From Enterobacter sp. SA187 (lineage in GTDB: Bacteria > Pseudomonadota > Gammaproteobacteria > Enterobacterales > Enterobacteriaceae), in contig NZ_CP019113.1 of assembly GCF_001888805.2 (NCBI RefSeq), forward strand, positions 2,294,001 through 2,358,000: DNA of 64,000 nucleotides, written 5' to 3'. Of the stretch, positions 24,974 to 34,511 are shown one piece after another. The stretch's first letter is position 1. Each line of letters opens with the position of its first letter. Under the pieces are notes generated by a model. That model had not been told where the DNA came from. It saw nothing but the letters and a program-made list of their open reading frames with translations, and made no database searches. A program made the translations under genes and the position numbers.

Positions 24974-27598
24974 ATGGATTTCTATATTATTTCGCACACG
25001 CACTGGGATCGTGAGTGGCATAAAACCTTCGAAGAATACCGGGTCCGGTTGGTGATATTTTTCGATAATCTGATCGAGCTGTTAGAACATAATCCGCATT
25101 ATCCCTCTTTTATGATGGACGGGCAGACCATCGTGCTTGAGGATTATCTGGCAATTAAACCGCACAAAAAACAGCAGTTGCAGCAGTTAATTGCCCACAA
25201 GAGAATTATCGTCGGCCCCTGGTATATTCAGCCGGATGAGTTCATTCCCGGCGGAGAATTCCAGATCCGCAATCTGCTCATCGGTCAGCGCATTGCAGCC
25301 GCTTTCGGCGGAAGTATGCAGGTGGGTTATCTGCCGGACTCCTTTGGACAGGCGGCGCAACTGCCGCAGCTGCTGCAGGGGTTTGACATTGACTACGCGG
25401 TGTTCTGGCGGGGCATAACAGAAGATGAATGCCCTGATGTGGATTTTATCTGGCGAAGTGCGGATGGCTCGTCGGTAAAAACCACGGTACTGGCGGAAGG
25501 ATATGGCAACGCGCGCCTGCTGAATGACGATCCCGATAATAACGTCAGCATCATAAAGAATAATCTTGCTGCCCTGTACGCCAGATCCGATAAGCGCAAC
25601 ATGCTGCTGATGTGCGGTTTTGACCAGCGCAATGCAAACCCACTACTGCCGGAGATCGTGAAACAGTTGAATGCTGACCTGCCTGAGCATAATTTCCGCA
25701 TCGGCGCGCTTACAGATTATCTTGCGGCGGTATTTAAGCAGGGTGATAAAAAAGTGGTGGAGGGGGAGTTTCGCAAAGGAAAATATATGCGGGTGCATGT
25801 CAGCATTGGTATGACGCGCCTTGATATTAAAATTACGAATTATCATACGCAGACGCAGCTGCAACGGATGGCCGAACCGTTGATGAGCATGAGCGCTCTT
25901 TTTGGTCAACCTTACCAGCAGGAACTTATCGGCCAGGCCTGTAAATATATTTTACAAAATCATGCCCATGACTCCATTTGCTGCGTCTGCACTGACAGCA
26001 CCCATGCGCAAATGATGCAGCGTTATCATAATGCGCAGCAAATTTCTGCCATGCTGTTACAGGATGCCTCCGAATACATCGGTGACCATATTGCGTATAA
26101 AACGCAGGGTACGCCGCTGGTGCTGTTTAATTTTTCCGGATCGGCGCGGAGTGGCTATGAAAATGTCTCTTTTGTCACGCCCGCTGAAGATTTCACCCTT
26201 ATCGACAGCGAAGGGCAGCCTGTTGATTTCGCAATCAGCGCTGTCAGCGCCATTAACCAGAATGATGCGCAGATCGAAATCGGGCAAAAAAACCAGGATC
26301 GTCTGCTTTACCGTTATGAGATGGCAATTAAGGTCAGGTTTCCGGGCTTCGGCTATCAGACGCTGTATATGATCCCACGATCTATGCCGCAAAGCGAAGC
26401 AAAGGGTCAGCCTTTGTTTAACGAGAATACCGCGACCTTTACCACCGACTTTTTTACTCTGACCGTTCAGCAAAATGGGGCATTAACCTATACCGACCGG
26501 GCAACGGGCGAACAGTTTGCGGATCTTAATTATTTCATCGAGAACGGAAATGCCGGTGATGAATATGACTATTCGCCGCCGGTCAGCGATCGGCTGTGCC
26601 ATCCCCATCATGGCCTGCCGGATATTGAGGTGCTGCATAATTCCTCGCTGTCGGCAGCGGTCAGACTTATTTTTAATTTCGCCGTACCTGCCGATACGGG
26701 TGCCGATAAACGCAGCGATGAAACCCTTGATCAGCGAATAGCATGTATTCTGCGCATCAGTAAAGACTCACGACGGGTAGATTTTTGTACCACTCTCCAT
26801 AATCAGGCCCGCAATCATCGGGTGTGCGTTACTTTTCCTGATAACCAGCCGGGCAGGGGACATTTTGCTGAACAACAGTACGGTATGCTTTATCGGGAAA
26901 ACAGCGTTCCGGATCCCGATGCCTGGCAGCGCGAAGGATGGGAAGAGCGCTATTACGCCCTGTACCCACAGCAACGCTATATGGGATTTGAACACGCCAG
27001 CGGCAAAGTGCTGATTTTTAATAAGGGACTCGTCACCTATGAAATAAACAGTGACGGGGCTACGCCGGTCGTTTCGGTGCCGCTGATTTGCACCATGGAT
27101 TATATGGGCAAGCAGGATCTGGTGGATCGTCCGGGACGGCGCTCGGGGCTGCATGTACCTGTGCCGGACAGCCTGATGCCCGGCGACCATACCCTTGAGT
27201 ATGCATTTATGTATTTGCCATCGTCCGAGGGCGATATTGCGGCCGAGGCAGATCGCTGGCAGTTGCCGCTGCTGGCGGCGACGCCGCGCGGCAAGCGGGG
27301 GAGCCTGGCGGACGCAATGACGTTATTTGCGGTTGAAACCCCGAACATTAGCGTGATGGCCTTTAAGCGCTGCGAAAAGGGGCCGGGTTTTATTCTGCGG
27401 CTGGTCAATCAGTTGGCGGATAAAGCAGATGACGTGCAGCTGCGGCTTAACACCACATGCTTCAACCGTGTCAGACGCGCGACGCTCAACGAGCAGGAAA
27501 TCCCCGGCGACGTGAGCTTCAATGCCCTTACCGGCGTGATTAGCGTCGGGCGGTTACAGCCCAATGAGATCGTTACCTTTATTGTGGATGCTTTCTGA
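24974..27598 (+). CDS. GH38 alpha-mannosidase, MngB-like
   Basis: 874 residues, against 877 in E. coli MngB. The metal site HTHWDREW has the zinc ligands His10 and Asp12, the nucleophile loop GYLPDSFG gives Asp122, and NHAHDSI (about 330) supplies the third His. The C-terminal half is the beta-sandwich typical of GH38. No signal peptide, so it acts on the phosphorylated glycoside brought in by the PTS. E. coli MngB splits mannosyl-6-phosphate-glycerate; the substrate here may be a variant. Confidence 0.9.
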   Translation: MDFYIISHTHWDREWHKTFEEYRVRLVIFFDNLIELLEHNPHYPSFMMDGQTIVLEDYLAIKPHKKQQLQQLIAHKRIIVGPWYIQPDEFIPGGEFQIRNLLIGQRIAAAFGGSMQVGYLPDSFGQAAQLPQLLQGFDIDYAVFWRGITEDECPDVDFIWRSADGSSVKTTVLAEGYGNARLLNDDPDNNVSIIKNNLAALYARSDKRNMLLMCGFDQRNANPLLPEIVKQLNADLPEHNFRIGALTDYLAAVFKQGDKKVVEGEFRKGKYMRVHVSIGMTRLDIKITNYHTQTQLQRMAEPLMSMSALFGQPYQQELIGQACKYILQNHAHDSICCVCTDSTHAQMMQRYHNAQQISAMLLQDASEYIGDHIAYKTQGTPLVLFNFSGSARSGYENVSFVTPAEDFTLIDSEGQPVDFAISAVSAINQNDAQIEIGQKNQDRLLYRYEMAIKVRFPGFGYQTLYMIPRSMPQSEAKGQPLFNENTATFTTDFFTLTVQQNGALTYTDRATGEQFADLNYFIENGNAGDEYDYSPPVSDRLCHPHHGLPDIEVLHNSSLSAAVRLIFNFAVPADTGADKRSDETLDQRIACILRISKDSRRVDFCTTLHNQARNHRVCVTFPDNQPGRGHFAEQQYGMLYRENSVPDPDAWQREGWEERYYALYPQQRYMGFEHASGKVLIFNKGLVTYEINSDGATPVVSVPLICTMDYMGKQDLVDRPGRRSGLHVPVPDSLMPGDHTLEYAFMYLPSSEGDIAAEADRWQLPLLAATPRGKRGSLADAMTLFAVETPNISVMAFKRCEKGPGFILRLVNQLADKADDVQLRLNTTCFNRVRRATLNEQEIPGDVSFNALTGVISVGRLQPNEIVTFIVDAF

Positions 27599-27611
27599 AA
27601 GGGATAAACAG

Positions 27612-28472
27612 ATGAACATTGCCATTGCACAAATTACGCCAGAAACCGCCAACAAAAATGCCAACCTTGAAAAAATGACGCGCTTTGTTCTGGAGGCAGC
27701 TCAGCAGGGGGCTGAGCTGATAGTTTTTCCAGAGCTCGCCTTGACTGGTTATCATTGCGGCGATCGTTTTTTTGAGGTGGCGGAAACGCTCCCCGGCGTG
27801 ACAACGGATTATTTCACGCAGCTTGCCCGTCAGCATAGCATTCATATTATCTGGGGCATGGTGGAAAAAACGCTGCCCGGCATCCTGTATAACGCAGCAG
27901 CACTGGTGGGGCCTGAAGGTTATATTGGAGGCTGGCGAAAAAATACTTTGCCGGGCCATGCCACTGATAATGGCGGAGCGGGTGCGTTCCCCGATCGACG
28001 TTATTTCAGTCATGGAGGTGAACTTGAGGTCTATAACACTGCCATTGGCCGCATTGGTGCGTTAATTTGTTACGACATCTTCTTCCCTGAACTGGCACGA
28101 TTACTTACGCTGAAAGGGGCTGATGTCATTGTGGGTATATCAGGTTCACCTGCCTTTGAGAAAGACATTTTTGAACCAATCGTGAAAGCCCGGGCGATGG
28201 AGAATACTGTTGATTTTATCTACACCAATCTGGTGGGGCAGGAGGGTGAAACAACCTACTGGGGTGGCGGTTGTATTATCGCAGCAGGCGATTGCGGATC
28301 TAAAATCCCGGGCAGTCCGGTGATTTGTAAAGCGCCTTATGAAGGAGAGTGTATAACGCTCGGCAAGACAGACATTCAAAATAAAGCAATCCGGCCATTA
28401 TTCCCTGTGCTGCGCGATGTTACGGCCCGGATGTATGAAAACCTGAAACAGGCGCATCAAAAGCACAGATAA
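27612..28472 (+). CDS. carbon-nitrogen hydrolase (nitrilase-superfamily amidase)
   Basis: 286 residues from ATG 27612, 13 bp after the mannosidase. The Glu-Lys-Cys triad is complete: Glu41 in VFPELALTG, Lys110 in WRKNTLPG and Cys153 in ALICYDIFFPE. The family hydrolyses amides, N-carbamoyl compounds or amide donors in the cytoplasm. E. coli mng has no such gene. In this operon it suggests that the transported mannoside, or its aglycone, has an amide bond; mannosylglyceramide is one possibility. That substrate is inference only. Confidence 0.88.
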   Translation: MNIAIAQITPETANKNANLEKMTRFVLEAAQQGAELIVFPELALTGYHCGDRFFEVAETLPGVTTDYFTQLARQHSIHIIWGMVEKTLPGILYNAAALVGPEGYIGGWRKNTLPGHATDNGGAGAFPDRRYFSHGGELEVYNTAIGRIGALICYDIFFPELARLLTLKGADVIVGISGSPAFEKDIFEPIVKARAMENTVDFIYTNLVGQEGETTYWGGGCIIAAGDCGSKIPGSPVICKAPYEGECITLGKTDIQNKAIRPLFPVLRDVTARMYENLKQAHQKHR

Positions 28473-28516
28473 CCATGCCGGCTGCGTTAATTTCCATGGA
28501 AGGGGGGCGTGCAGTG

Positions 28517-30442
28517 ATGCTATTTCCTTATCAGCGACTGGCTGAACTGTATGAGACGATCCAGGCAGAAACCCTGCCGCAGGATGAGTTAGCGACGCGT
28601 TTTCAGGTGTCGGCGCGTACGATCCGCACCGATATCGGGATACTCAATGATGCCCTCCAGGATTATGGGGCGCATATCCATTATGAGCGGGGGACGGGCT
28701 ATCGCGTGATTGTTGACGATCAACGCGCTTTTGCCGCCTTGCCGCAGACCGCAGGGCGGAAAAAAATCATTCCCCGCAGCAGTAAAGATCGCATACATCT
28801 TTTGCTGCTGCGCTTTCTGACCCAGGCTGCGCCTGTCAAACTTGACCTTATCGCTGATGAATGGTGTGTCAGCCGTGGCACAGTGCATCGGGATATGAAC
28901 GAGGTAAAAGACGCTTTAAAAAAATATCAGCTCGCGCTGGAAACACGCCCCTGGTCTGGATCCCGCGTCAGCGGAACGGAGCCTGCGATCCGCAACGCGA
29001 TTGCCGATGTTATCTGGCAGATGAGCGTCGCCGCCAATAAACCGCTGATGACCATGGCGGTGCAGGAATTCCTGATGAATATCGATCTGCATCACCTGGC
29101 TAAAATTCTGCAAAATAGCGTGGATCGTTTTGATATAAAGCTGAGCCACGATGCGCTTCACTATTTGAGCATGGTGTGTGCGGTATCCATAGTGCGCATC
29201 ACCTCCGGCCATGAAATCATCCATCTCACAGCCTGCGATAGCGATCCGGTGATAGACAAAGCCAGCCAGGATATTGCGCAGGGATTGTCGTTTTTTCTCG
29301 GCAGTGAATATTCAGCCGCCGAGCTGGCCTGGCTGCAAATTCAGATTGCCGCCCGGCGGATTATTGGATCCGCTGATGAGCTGAAAACCGAAATCAATAG
29401 CGCGGAACTGGTGGATAATATGCTTAATTTTATCCACGGCACCTATAACTACGATTTACGGCACGACCGCCAGCTGCGTGACGATCTCACGACACACCTG
29501 GTGGCAATGCTGACCCGGGTAAAATATCAGGTCAGTACGCCCAATCCATTGCTTGCTGATATCAAAACCTATTATCCCTTTGCCTGGGACGTGACCCTCA
29601 GCGCCATATCGAAAATGGCCAGTTGCGTGCCTTACACCATCAATGAGGATGAGGCCGGTTATCTGGCGGTGCATATTGGCGTCGGGCTGGAGCGTAATTA
29701 CAGTTCTGGTTTTGAACGCCATCCGAGGGTGATTATCGTCAGTGATTCCGGTATTTCAGTACTGCGCATGATCGAAGAAAAGCTTCTGCGCCAGTTCCCG
29801 CAAATCGTCGTCGAACGCGTTATTGCCCTGCGTGACTACGAGCAATTGCCTCACGTTGAGGAAGATTTCATTATCTCGACGCTGCGCCTGACCCAGAAAA
29901 ATAAGCCCGTGGTCCGCATTGCCCTGTTTCCGACCCCCTGGCAAATAGAGCAGATTGGCCGCCTGGTAATAGTTGATCGCACGCGTCCATGGATTTTTGC
30001 CCGTTTTTTCAATGAACGACGTTTTATGCGGATTAACGGGCCGATGACACAAGGAGCATTATTTAAACGCGCCTGCAATCTGCTGAAAGAGCAGGGGTTT
30101 ACAGCGGATGATTTTTATCCCTCGCTGCTTGAGCGTGAATCCATTATGTCCACTCTGCTCGGCGACGGCATTGCTATTCCCCATGCGCTGGGCCTGCGGG
30201 CTAAAAAGACCGCGGTGGTGACGATCCTCGTACCGGACGGCGTAGCCTGGAGCAATAAAGGTGAGGTGGCACAGGTGATTTTCTTACTGGCGATCAGTAA
30301 AGAGGATAGCGACGAGGCGGTGAGAATTTACGATCTGTTTATGACGTTTATCCGTGAAAAAGCAACCCGACGACTGGTTAACAGCGCCAGCTTCGATGAT
30401 TTCCAGGCGATAGCCACGGACTGTTTTGGCCGGAGTGCATAA
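28517..30442 (+). CDS. PRD-domain transcriptional activator with EIIB- and EIIA-like domains
   Basis: 641 residues from ATG 28517, chosen because GGAAGGGGGGCG lies about 9 nt before it; ATGs at 28475 and 28496 lack an SD. Domains: two DeoR/HTH_11-type HTHs (about 5-65 and 90-155), PRD1 (about 175-270), PRD2 (about 290-395, His in DEAGYLAVHIGVG), an EIIB-like domain (about 410-500) and a C-terminal EIIA-fructose domain (about 510-640, His in AIPHALG). This is the MtlR/LicR architecture: the PTS phosphorylates it to sense substrate. In the EIIB-like domain the usual phospho-Cys motif reads VSDSG, so that site is lost. It probably controls the three genes before it. Confidence 0.85.
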   Translation: MLFPYQRLAELYETIQAETLPQDELATRFQVSARTIRTDIGILNDALQDYGAHIHYERGTGYRVIVDDQRAFAALPQTAGRKKIIPRSSKDRIHLLLLRFLTQAAPVKLDLIADEWCVSRGTVHRDMNEVKDALKKYQLALETRPWSGSRVSGTEPAIRNAIADVIWQMSVAANKPLMTMAVQEFLMNIDLHHLAKILQNSVDRFDIKLSHDALHYLSMVCAVSIVRITSGHEIIHLTACDSDPVIDKASQDIAQGLSFFLGSEYSAAELAWLQIQIAARRIIGSADELKTEINSAELVDNMLNFIHGTYNYDLRHDRQLRDDLTTHLVAMLTRVKYQVSTPNPLLADIKTYYPFAWDVTLSAISKMASCVPYTINEDEAGYLAVHIGVGLERNYSSGFERHPRVIIVSDSGISVLRMIEEKLLRQFPQIVVERVIALRDYEQLPHVEEDFIISTLRLTQKNKPVVRIALFPTPWQIEQIGRLVIVDRTRPWIFARFFNERRFMRINGPMTQGALFKRACNLLKEQGFTADDFYPSLLERESIMSTLLGDGIAIPHALGLRAKKTAVVTILVPDGVAWSNKGEVAQVIFLLAISKEDSDEAVRIYDLFMTFIREKATRRLVNSASFDDFQAIATDCFGRSA

Positions 30443-30450
30443 GAAATAAA

Positions 30451-30481
30451 GCGCTTACCCTCTGGTGCAGAGGGTAAGCGC
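30451..30481. terminator. 13-bp perfect hairpin between convergent genes
   Basis: GCGCTTACCCTCT-ggtgc-AGAGGGTAAGCGC is a perfect stem lying between the PRD regulator (ending 30442) and the leftward reductase gene (ending 30492). Position suggests a bidirectional terminator, although no T-run follows on either strand. It shares the TACCCTCT arm with the hairpin at 14176. Confidence 0.6.
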
Positions 30482-30491
30482 AGGGGCGGCA

Positions 30492-31559
30492 TCAACCAGG
30501 AATAATCTTTTCCTGCTTCAGTTTATCGAACAGCGTAGTGAAGGAATCCAGCGTGCTGCGATAGCCGGTAAAGCCTGCTTTGCGGCTTTTGCTCATGTCG
30601 GTGAAGGCTTCCATCGGACGGCCCAGATCGGCGTCGGTATGCCACCAGGAGACCAGCTTATTGATGTCCTGCTCGCGCAACTGGTGCTGCGCGGCGATGG
30701 TCTGCCAGGCGGCTGCGGCCTCCTGCATACGGCCTTCCAGCGGCATCATCTGCGCCGGATAATCTGCGGCTTCAATGCCGAAGTAGGCGGCAAGACGTGG
30801 CCACAGCCAGCGCCAGCGGAATACGTCGCCGTTCACGGCGTTAAAATCTTCGTTCGCCGCCGTCGGGCTGGTGGCCGCCCAGCTGAGCTGTTCTGCCAGC
30901 AGGCCCGCGTCGGTGACATCGCTCACGCCGTTCCACTGCTCCGGCGAGCCGGGGAAAATAAACGGCCAGCCTTTTTCACGGCACAGGGTCGCGTAGACCG
31001 CCAGCGTCTGGCCCATGTTCATGGCGTTACCCACGGCATAGCCGACGATGGTGTGGGGACGGTGAACGCTCCAGCGATAGCCGTACTTCTCGGCACCGGC
31101 AAAGAGTTCATCTTCCTGGGCGTAGTAGAAGTTATCCACCGGCTGACGCCCCTGTTCTTCGCGGAATGGGGTAACGGCGGCGCTGCCTTTGCCGTAGTTC
31201 TCGAACGGGCCAAGGTAGTGTTTCAGGCCGGTGACCAGCGCGACATGCGCGCCGTGGAGGCGCTCGCCCAGCGCGTCAATCACGTTTTTGATCATCGCGC
31301 CGTTGACGCGGATATTGGCTTTTTCGTTTTCCTGACGCGCCCAGACGCTGAAAAATACCGCGTCAGGTTTGACCGATTTCAGCGCTTCGCTGACCGCCGC
31401 TGCGTCAGTGAGATCCGCCGTCAGGCTGGTGCAGCCTGCGAGCACCTCGCCGCGCCCGCGGGACAGGCCGGTCACTTCCCAGCCGTCCTGCAATAATTTC
31501 TCTGACAGCGCGCGGCCAATTACGCCGCTGATACCGACGATCAATGCTTTTTTAGTCAT
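30492..31559 (-). CDS. PRISE-family (progesterone 5-beta-reductase/iridoid synthase-like) SDR reductase
   Basis: 355 residues. The N-terminal Rossmann loop is GISGVIGRALSEKL, and the PRISE active-site signatures are present: Lys in TGLKHYLGPF and Tyr in NFYYAQEDELF. The motif SVHRPHTIVGY also fits the family. Relatives reduce activated C=C bonds of enones with NADPH. The bacterial substrate is unknown. The gene is divergent from a LysR-type regulator over a 102-bp spacer, which suggests induction by a small effector, perhaps the substrate itself. Confidence 0.82.
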   Translation of the reverse strand: MTKKALIVGISGVIGRALSEKLLQDGWEVTGLSRGRGEVLAGCTSLTADLTDAAAVSEALKSVKPDAVFFSVWARQENEKANIRVNGAMIKNVIDALGERLHGAHVALVTGLKHYLGPFENYGKGSAAVTPFREEQGRQPVDNFYYAQEDELFAGAEKYGYRWSVHRPHTIVGYAVGNAMNMGQTLAVYATLCREKGWPFIFPGSPEQWNGVSDVTDAGLLAEQLSWAATSPTAANEDFNAVNGDVFRWRWLWPRLAAYFGIEAADYPAQMMPLEGRMQEAAAAWQTIAAQHQLREQDINKLVSWWHTDADLGRPMEAFTDMSKSRKAGFTGYRSTLDSFTTLFDKLKQEKIIPG

Positions 31560-31661
31560 CTGTGTTTACCTCGTAACAGGGGATATATACAGACTAATAG
31601 AGAATCTCATTCCCGGCTCTGGTATAAATTCACAAGATCCTTAACCTGAGGTCATCAATTC

Positions 31662-32588
31662 GTGCACGACCAGCGTCTGAAAGATATTGTCCCTTTTGTC
31701 ACCAGCGTCGAAAAAGGCAGCTTTACCGCCGCGGCGGAATACCTGCACGTCACCGGATCGGCGGTGAGTAAAAGCGTCAGCCGCCTGGAAGCGCGCCTCG
31801 GATCGCGCCTGCTGGAGCGCACGACCCGGCATCTGCAACTGACCGACGCCGGGCACGCGTATTATCAGACCTGTATGCGCATTCTGGAGGAGCTGTCAGA
31901 AGCCGAGTCGGTGCTCGCCGCCCAGCGCACCATTCCCTCCGGGCGTTTACGGCTGGCGGTGCCCAATACCTACGGGCGGCTGGCGGTAATGCCGCTGCTG
32001 ATGCCATTTTGTCAGCAGCACCCGGAAATCGAGCTTAGCCTGACGTTTTCCGATCGCTTTATCGACCTGTTTGATGAGGGCATAGACGTGGCGGTGCGTA
32101 TTGGCGGCTCGGTGGATCTGCCCGCGTCGCTGGGCTGTCGGCTGTCGGGGCGCGAGAAAATGGTGTTTTGCGCCGCGCCGGATTATCTGGCCCGCGAGGG
32201 CTGTCCGCGCACGGTAGAGGAATTAATAAAGCACCGCGCCATTCTTTACGAGCGGGTGGATGGCAGCACCAAGCCCTGGCTGTTCACTACCGCCGACGGG
32301 CATCAGAACTGGCGAAACGTGCCGTACCGCATGGCGCTGGGGGATGTGGATGCCCAGCAGCAGGCGGTGGTGGCGGGGCTGGGCGTGGCGCAAATGCCCA
32401 CCTGGCTGGTGCGCGCCCCGCTGTTGCGCGGGGAGCTTAAAGTGATTATGCCGGAATTGCAGCCCGACGGTCTGGCGCTGTCGCTGGTCTGGCCGCGCCG
32501 CAAGCAGTGGCTGCCGAAAGTGGATGCCCTGCTTAACGTGCTGAGCCAGCTGGACATTACCGCGCCGCTGAATGCGTTAGCCGTTTAA
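31662..32588 (+). CDS. LysR-family transcriptional regulator
   Basis: 308 residues, GTG start at 31662 (MHDQRLKDIVPFVTSVEKGS). The N-terminal winged HTH (FTAAAEYLHVTGSAVSKSVSRL) and the C-terminal two-lobe effector domain (about 90-300) are complete. It lies divergent from the PRISE reductase, its likely target. Its last 12 bases overlap the end of the convergent flagellin gene. Confidence 0.93.
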   Translation: MHDQRLKDIVPFVTSVEKGSFTAAAEYLHVTGSAVSKSVSRLEARLGSRLLERTTRHLQLTDAGHAYYQTCMRILEELSEAESVLAAQRTIPSGRLRLAVPNTYGRLAVMPLLMPFCQQHPEIELSLTFSDRFIDLFDEGIDVAVRIGGSVDLPASLGCRLSGREKMVFCAAPDYLAREGCPRTVEELIKHRAILYERVDGSTKPWLFTTADGHQNWRNVPYRMALGDVDAQQQAVVAGLGVAQMPTWLVRAPLLRGELKVIMPELQPDGLALSLVWPRRKQWLPKVDALLNVLSQLDITAPLNALAV

Positions 32589-34478
32589 CAGCGCCAGCAC
32601 CATTTGCGGCGTCTGGTTAGCTTTCATCAGCACCTGCGCCCCCGCCTGTTGCAGGATCTGCGCCCTCGACATCGCTGAGACTTCCGTGGCGTAGTCGGCA
32701 TCTTCAATACGCGATCGGGCGGCGGCGATAGTTGCCGTCGCGCCGCTCTGTAAATTTTGTACAGAAGAGAGGCGATTGGCCACCGCACCGAGCTTCGTGC
32801 GCTGCGCATCTACCATGCTGATGGCTTTATCGAGGGTGGCGAGCGGGTTATCCGGATTGCGTAAGCGGATCTCATCGCCCACTTCCGCAATGCTCATGGT
32901 GGTGGCGTTGGTTGACGCATCGGTGGTCGCACTGTAAGTGGTGGCGAAATAGATCTGCACATCGCCCACGCCCTGCAGGGTTTTCAGCATCAGCGTACTG
33001 GCGGCATCATTCTGCCGGACCAGGGTTGCGGTTTTCCCCGTGGTGGAGCCTGACGCGTCCATAAAATAGTTGCCGTCGGCATCCTGACGCAGCACATCAT
33101 TGGTGGAACGGCCATCGGCATCGGTATAACGCAGCTCGACGTTAGCGCGATCCATGGTTACCACTGAGATACCGTTAACTGAATTCACCGCCATGAAAGC
33201 GTTCTGGCTGGTGGCGCTCAGGGCGCTGACCTGCATGCTGGTGGTGGTGCCGTTCGATGTCGCGGTCACCGAAGCGTTGTAATACTGTATGTTGCCGCCG
33301 CCGTTATCGACTTCCATCAGATACTGACTGCCGTTCTTCACCAGCCGGGCCGCGCCTGCCACCGGGTTGCCGCTGGCATCGGTAAAGCTTGCGGTGCTGG
33401 CATTGGCGAAGGGTGTGCTGGTCACCGCCGTCGGCAGGGTGGCAAAATCGGTATCCAGCAGGCCGGTCGCGCTGGACATTTGCGCGCTGACCGCACCGGT
33501 CGGGCCGAAGCTTACCGTGGCGGGATACCAGGTATTATTCTGCTCAATATAATACTGACCGCTATCCATGGTCAGCGCCGGGGGCGGGCTGGCACTTAAA
33601 GGCGTGCCGCTGATGTCGGTAAAATTCACGGACGGAATAGTGCGGGCGGGCAGGCTGGCGACCGGGCTGTACAGCGGCGAGGTGCTGGTGGTGCCCACGG
33701 AAACCGTACCACTGCCGGTGGCGGTGTACCAGCTGGCGTTGTAGGTTGCCGGGAAAAAGGTCGCCTGACCGTTGCTGTCGTTGCCCTGGATATAGAGCTG
33801 ATTATTGACGGTGCTGCGCACCAGTTGCGGGGAGGTGATCCCGGCAGGGGTGGCATAACTCACGCTCGCCGTGCCATTGGTCAGGGAAATATTATTGGCG
33901 ATGCCCGTGACGGTGTTCTCATCGGTCACTTTACCGCTGATGCCGCGAATGATCAGATCCTTTAAGCCCAGTTCATCCACGCTGAAGCCCGGTGATGAAA
34001 GGTCGAGATCGATTTTTTCGTTATCGTAAGCGCCGACCTGGAAACCGAGTTTACCGGCGCTGCCATCCAGCAGATTGATACCGTTAAACGTGGTCGCTGT
34101 GGTCAGGCGGTCGATCTCTTTCAGGTTGAGGTTGATTTCTGCCTGAATGGCGTCTGAATCCTGCTGATTCCAGGTGTCGTTAAGCCCCTGAACCGTCAGG
34201 TCACGAATGCGTTGCAGCCTGCCGTTAATGGCGCTCATCGCGCCTTCCGCCGTGTCCACCAGCGACAGCCCATCCCCGGCGTTACGCTGTGCCTGCGCCA
34301 GCGCGTGTTGCTGGCTGGAAAGCCGGTTGCTGATGGCCTGGCCTGCGGCGTCATCGCTGGCGCCGTTAATGCGCAGCCCGGAAGATAAACGACGGATCGC
34401 CTGGTCGAGCGACGACGCGCTTTTGCTGAGATTGTTTCCGGCGTTCAGTGAAAACACATTGGTTTTTAGACTTATCAT
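32577..34478 (-). CDS. orphan flagellin
   Basis: 633 residues from ATG 34478 (MISLKTNVFSLNAG), after a good SD (CAGGGTA). The D0/D1 regions are typical: RRLSSGLRINGASDDAAGQA with NAGDGLSLVDTAEGAMSAI at the N-terminus and RIEDADYATEVSAMSRAQIL with QTPQMVLALLNG at the C-terminus. The N-terminus differs from FliC of E. coli (MAQVINTN). The middle (about 215-470) is variable and contains FTDxSGxP repeats. No flagellar assembly gene is nearby. A sigma-28 promoter precedes it. It may be a second-phase, alternative or lateral-type filament protein. Confidence 0.93.
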   Translation of the reverse strand: MISLKTNVFSLNAGNNLSKSASSLDQAIRRLSSGLRINGASDDAAGQAISNRLSSQQHALAQAQRNAGDGLSLVDTAEGAMSAINGRLQRIRDLTVQGLNDTWNQQDSDAIQAEINLNLKEIDRLTTATTFNGINLLDGSAGKLGFQVGAYDNEKIDLDLSSPGFSVDELGLKDLIIRGISGKVTDENTVTGIANNISLTNGTASVSYATPAGITSPQLVRSTVNNQLYIQGNDSNGQATFFPATYNASWYTATGSGTVSVGTTSTSPLYSPVASLPARTIPSVNFTDISGTPLSASPPPALTMDSGQYYIEQNNTWYPATVSFGPTGAVSAQMSSATGLLDTDFATLPTAVTSTPFANASTASFTDASGNPVAGAARLVKNGSQYLMEVDNGGGNIQYYNASVTATSNGTTTSMQVSALSATSQNAFMAVNSVNGISVVTMDRANVELRYTDADGRSTNDVLRQDADGNYFMDASGSTTGKTATLVRQNDAASTLMLKTLQGVGDVQIYFATTYSATTDASTNATTMSIAEVGDEIRLRNPDNPLATLDKAISMVDAQRTKLGAVANRLSSVQNLQSGATATIAAARSRIEDADYATEVSAMSRAQILQQAGAQVLMKANQTPQMVLALLNG

Positions 34479-34511
34479 TACCCTGCTCACGAATGGCATC
34501 CCTGAGAGGAA

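Noticed and set aside
28475..28516. Longer start of the PRD regulator at ATG 28475
   Set aside because: It follows the amidase stop immediately without an SD, while a strong SD precedes ATG 28517 where the HTH region begins.
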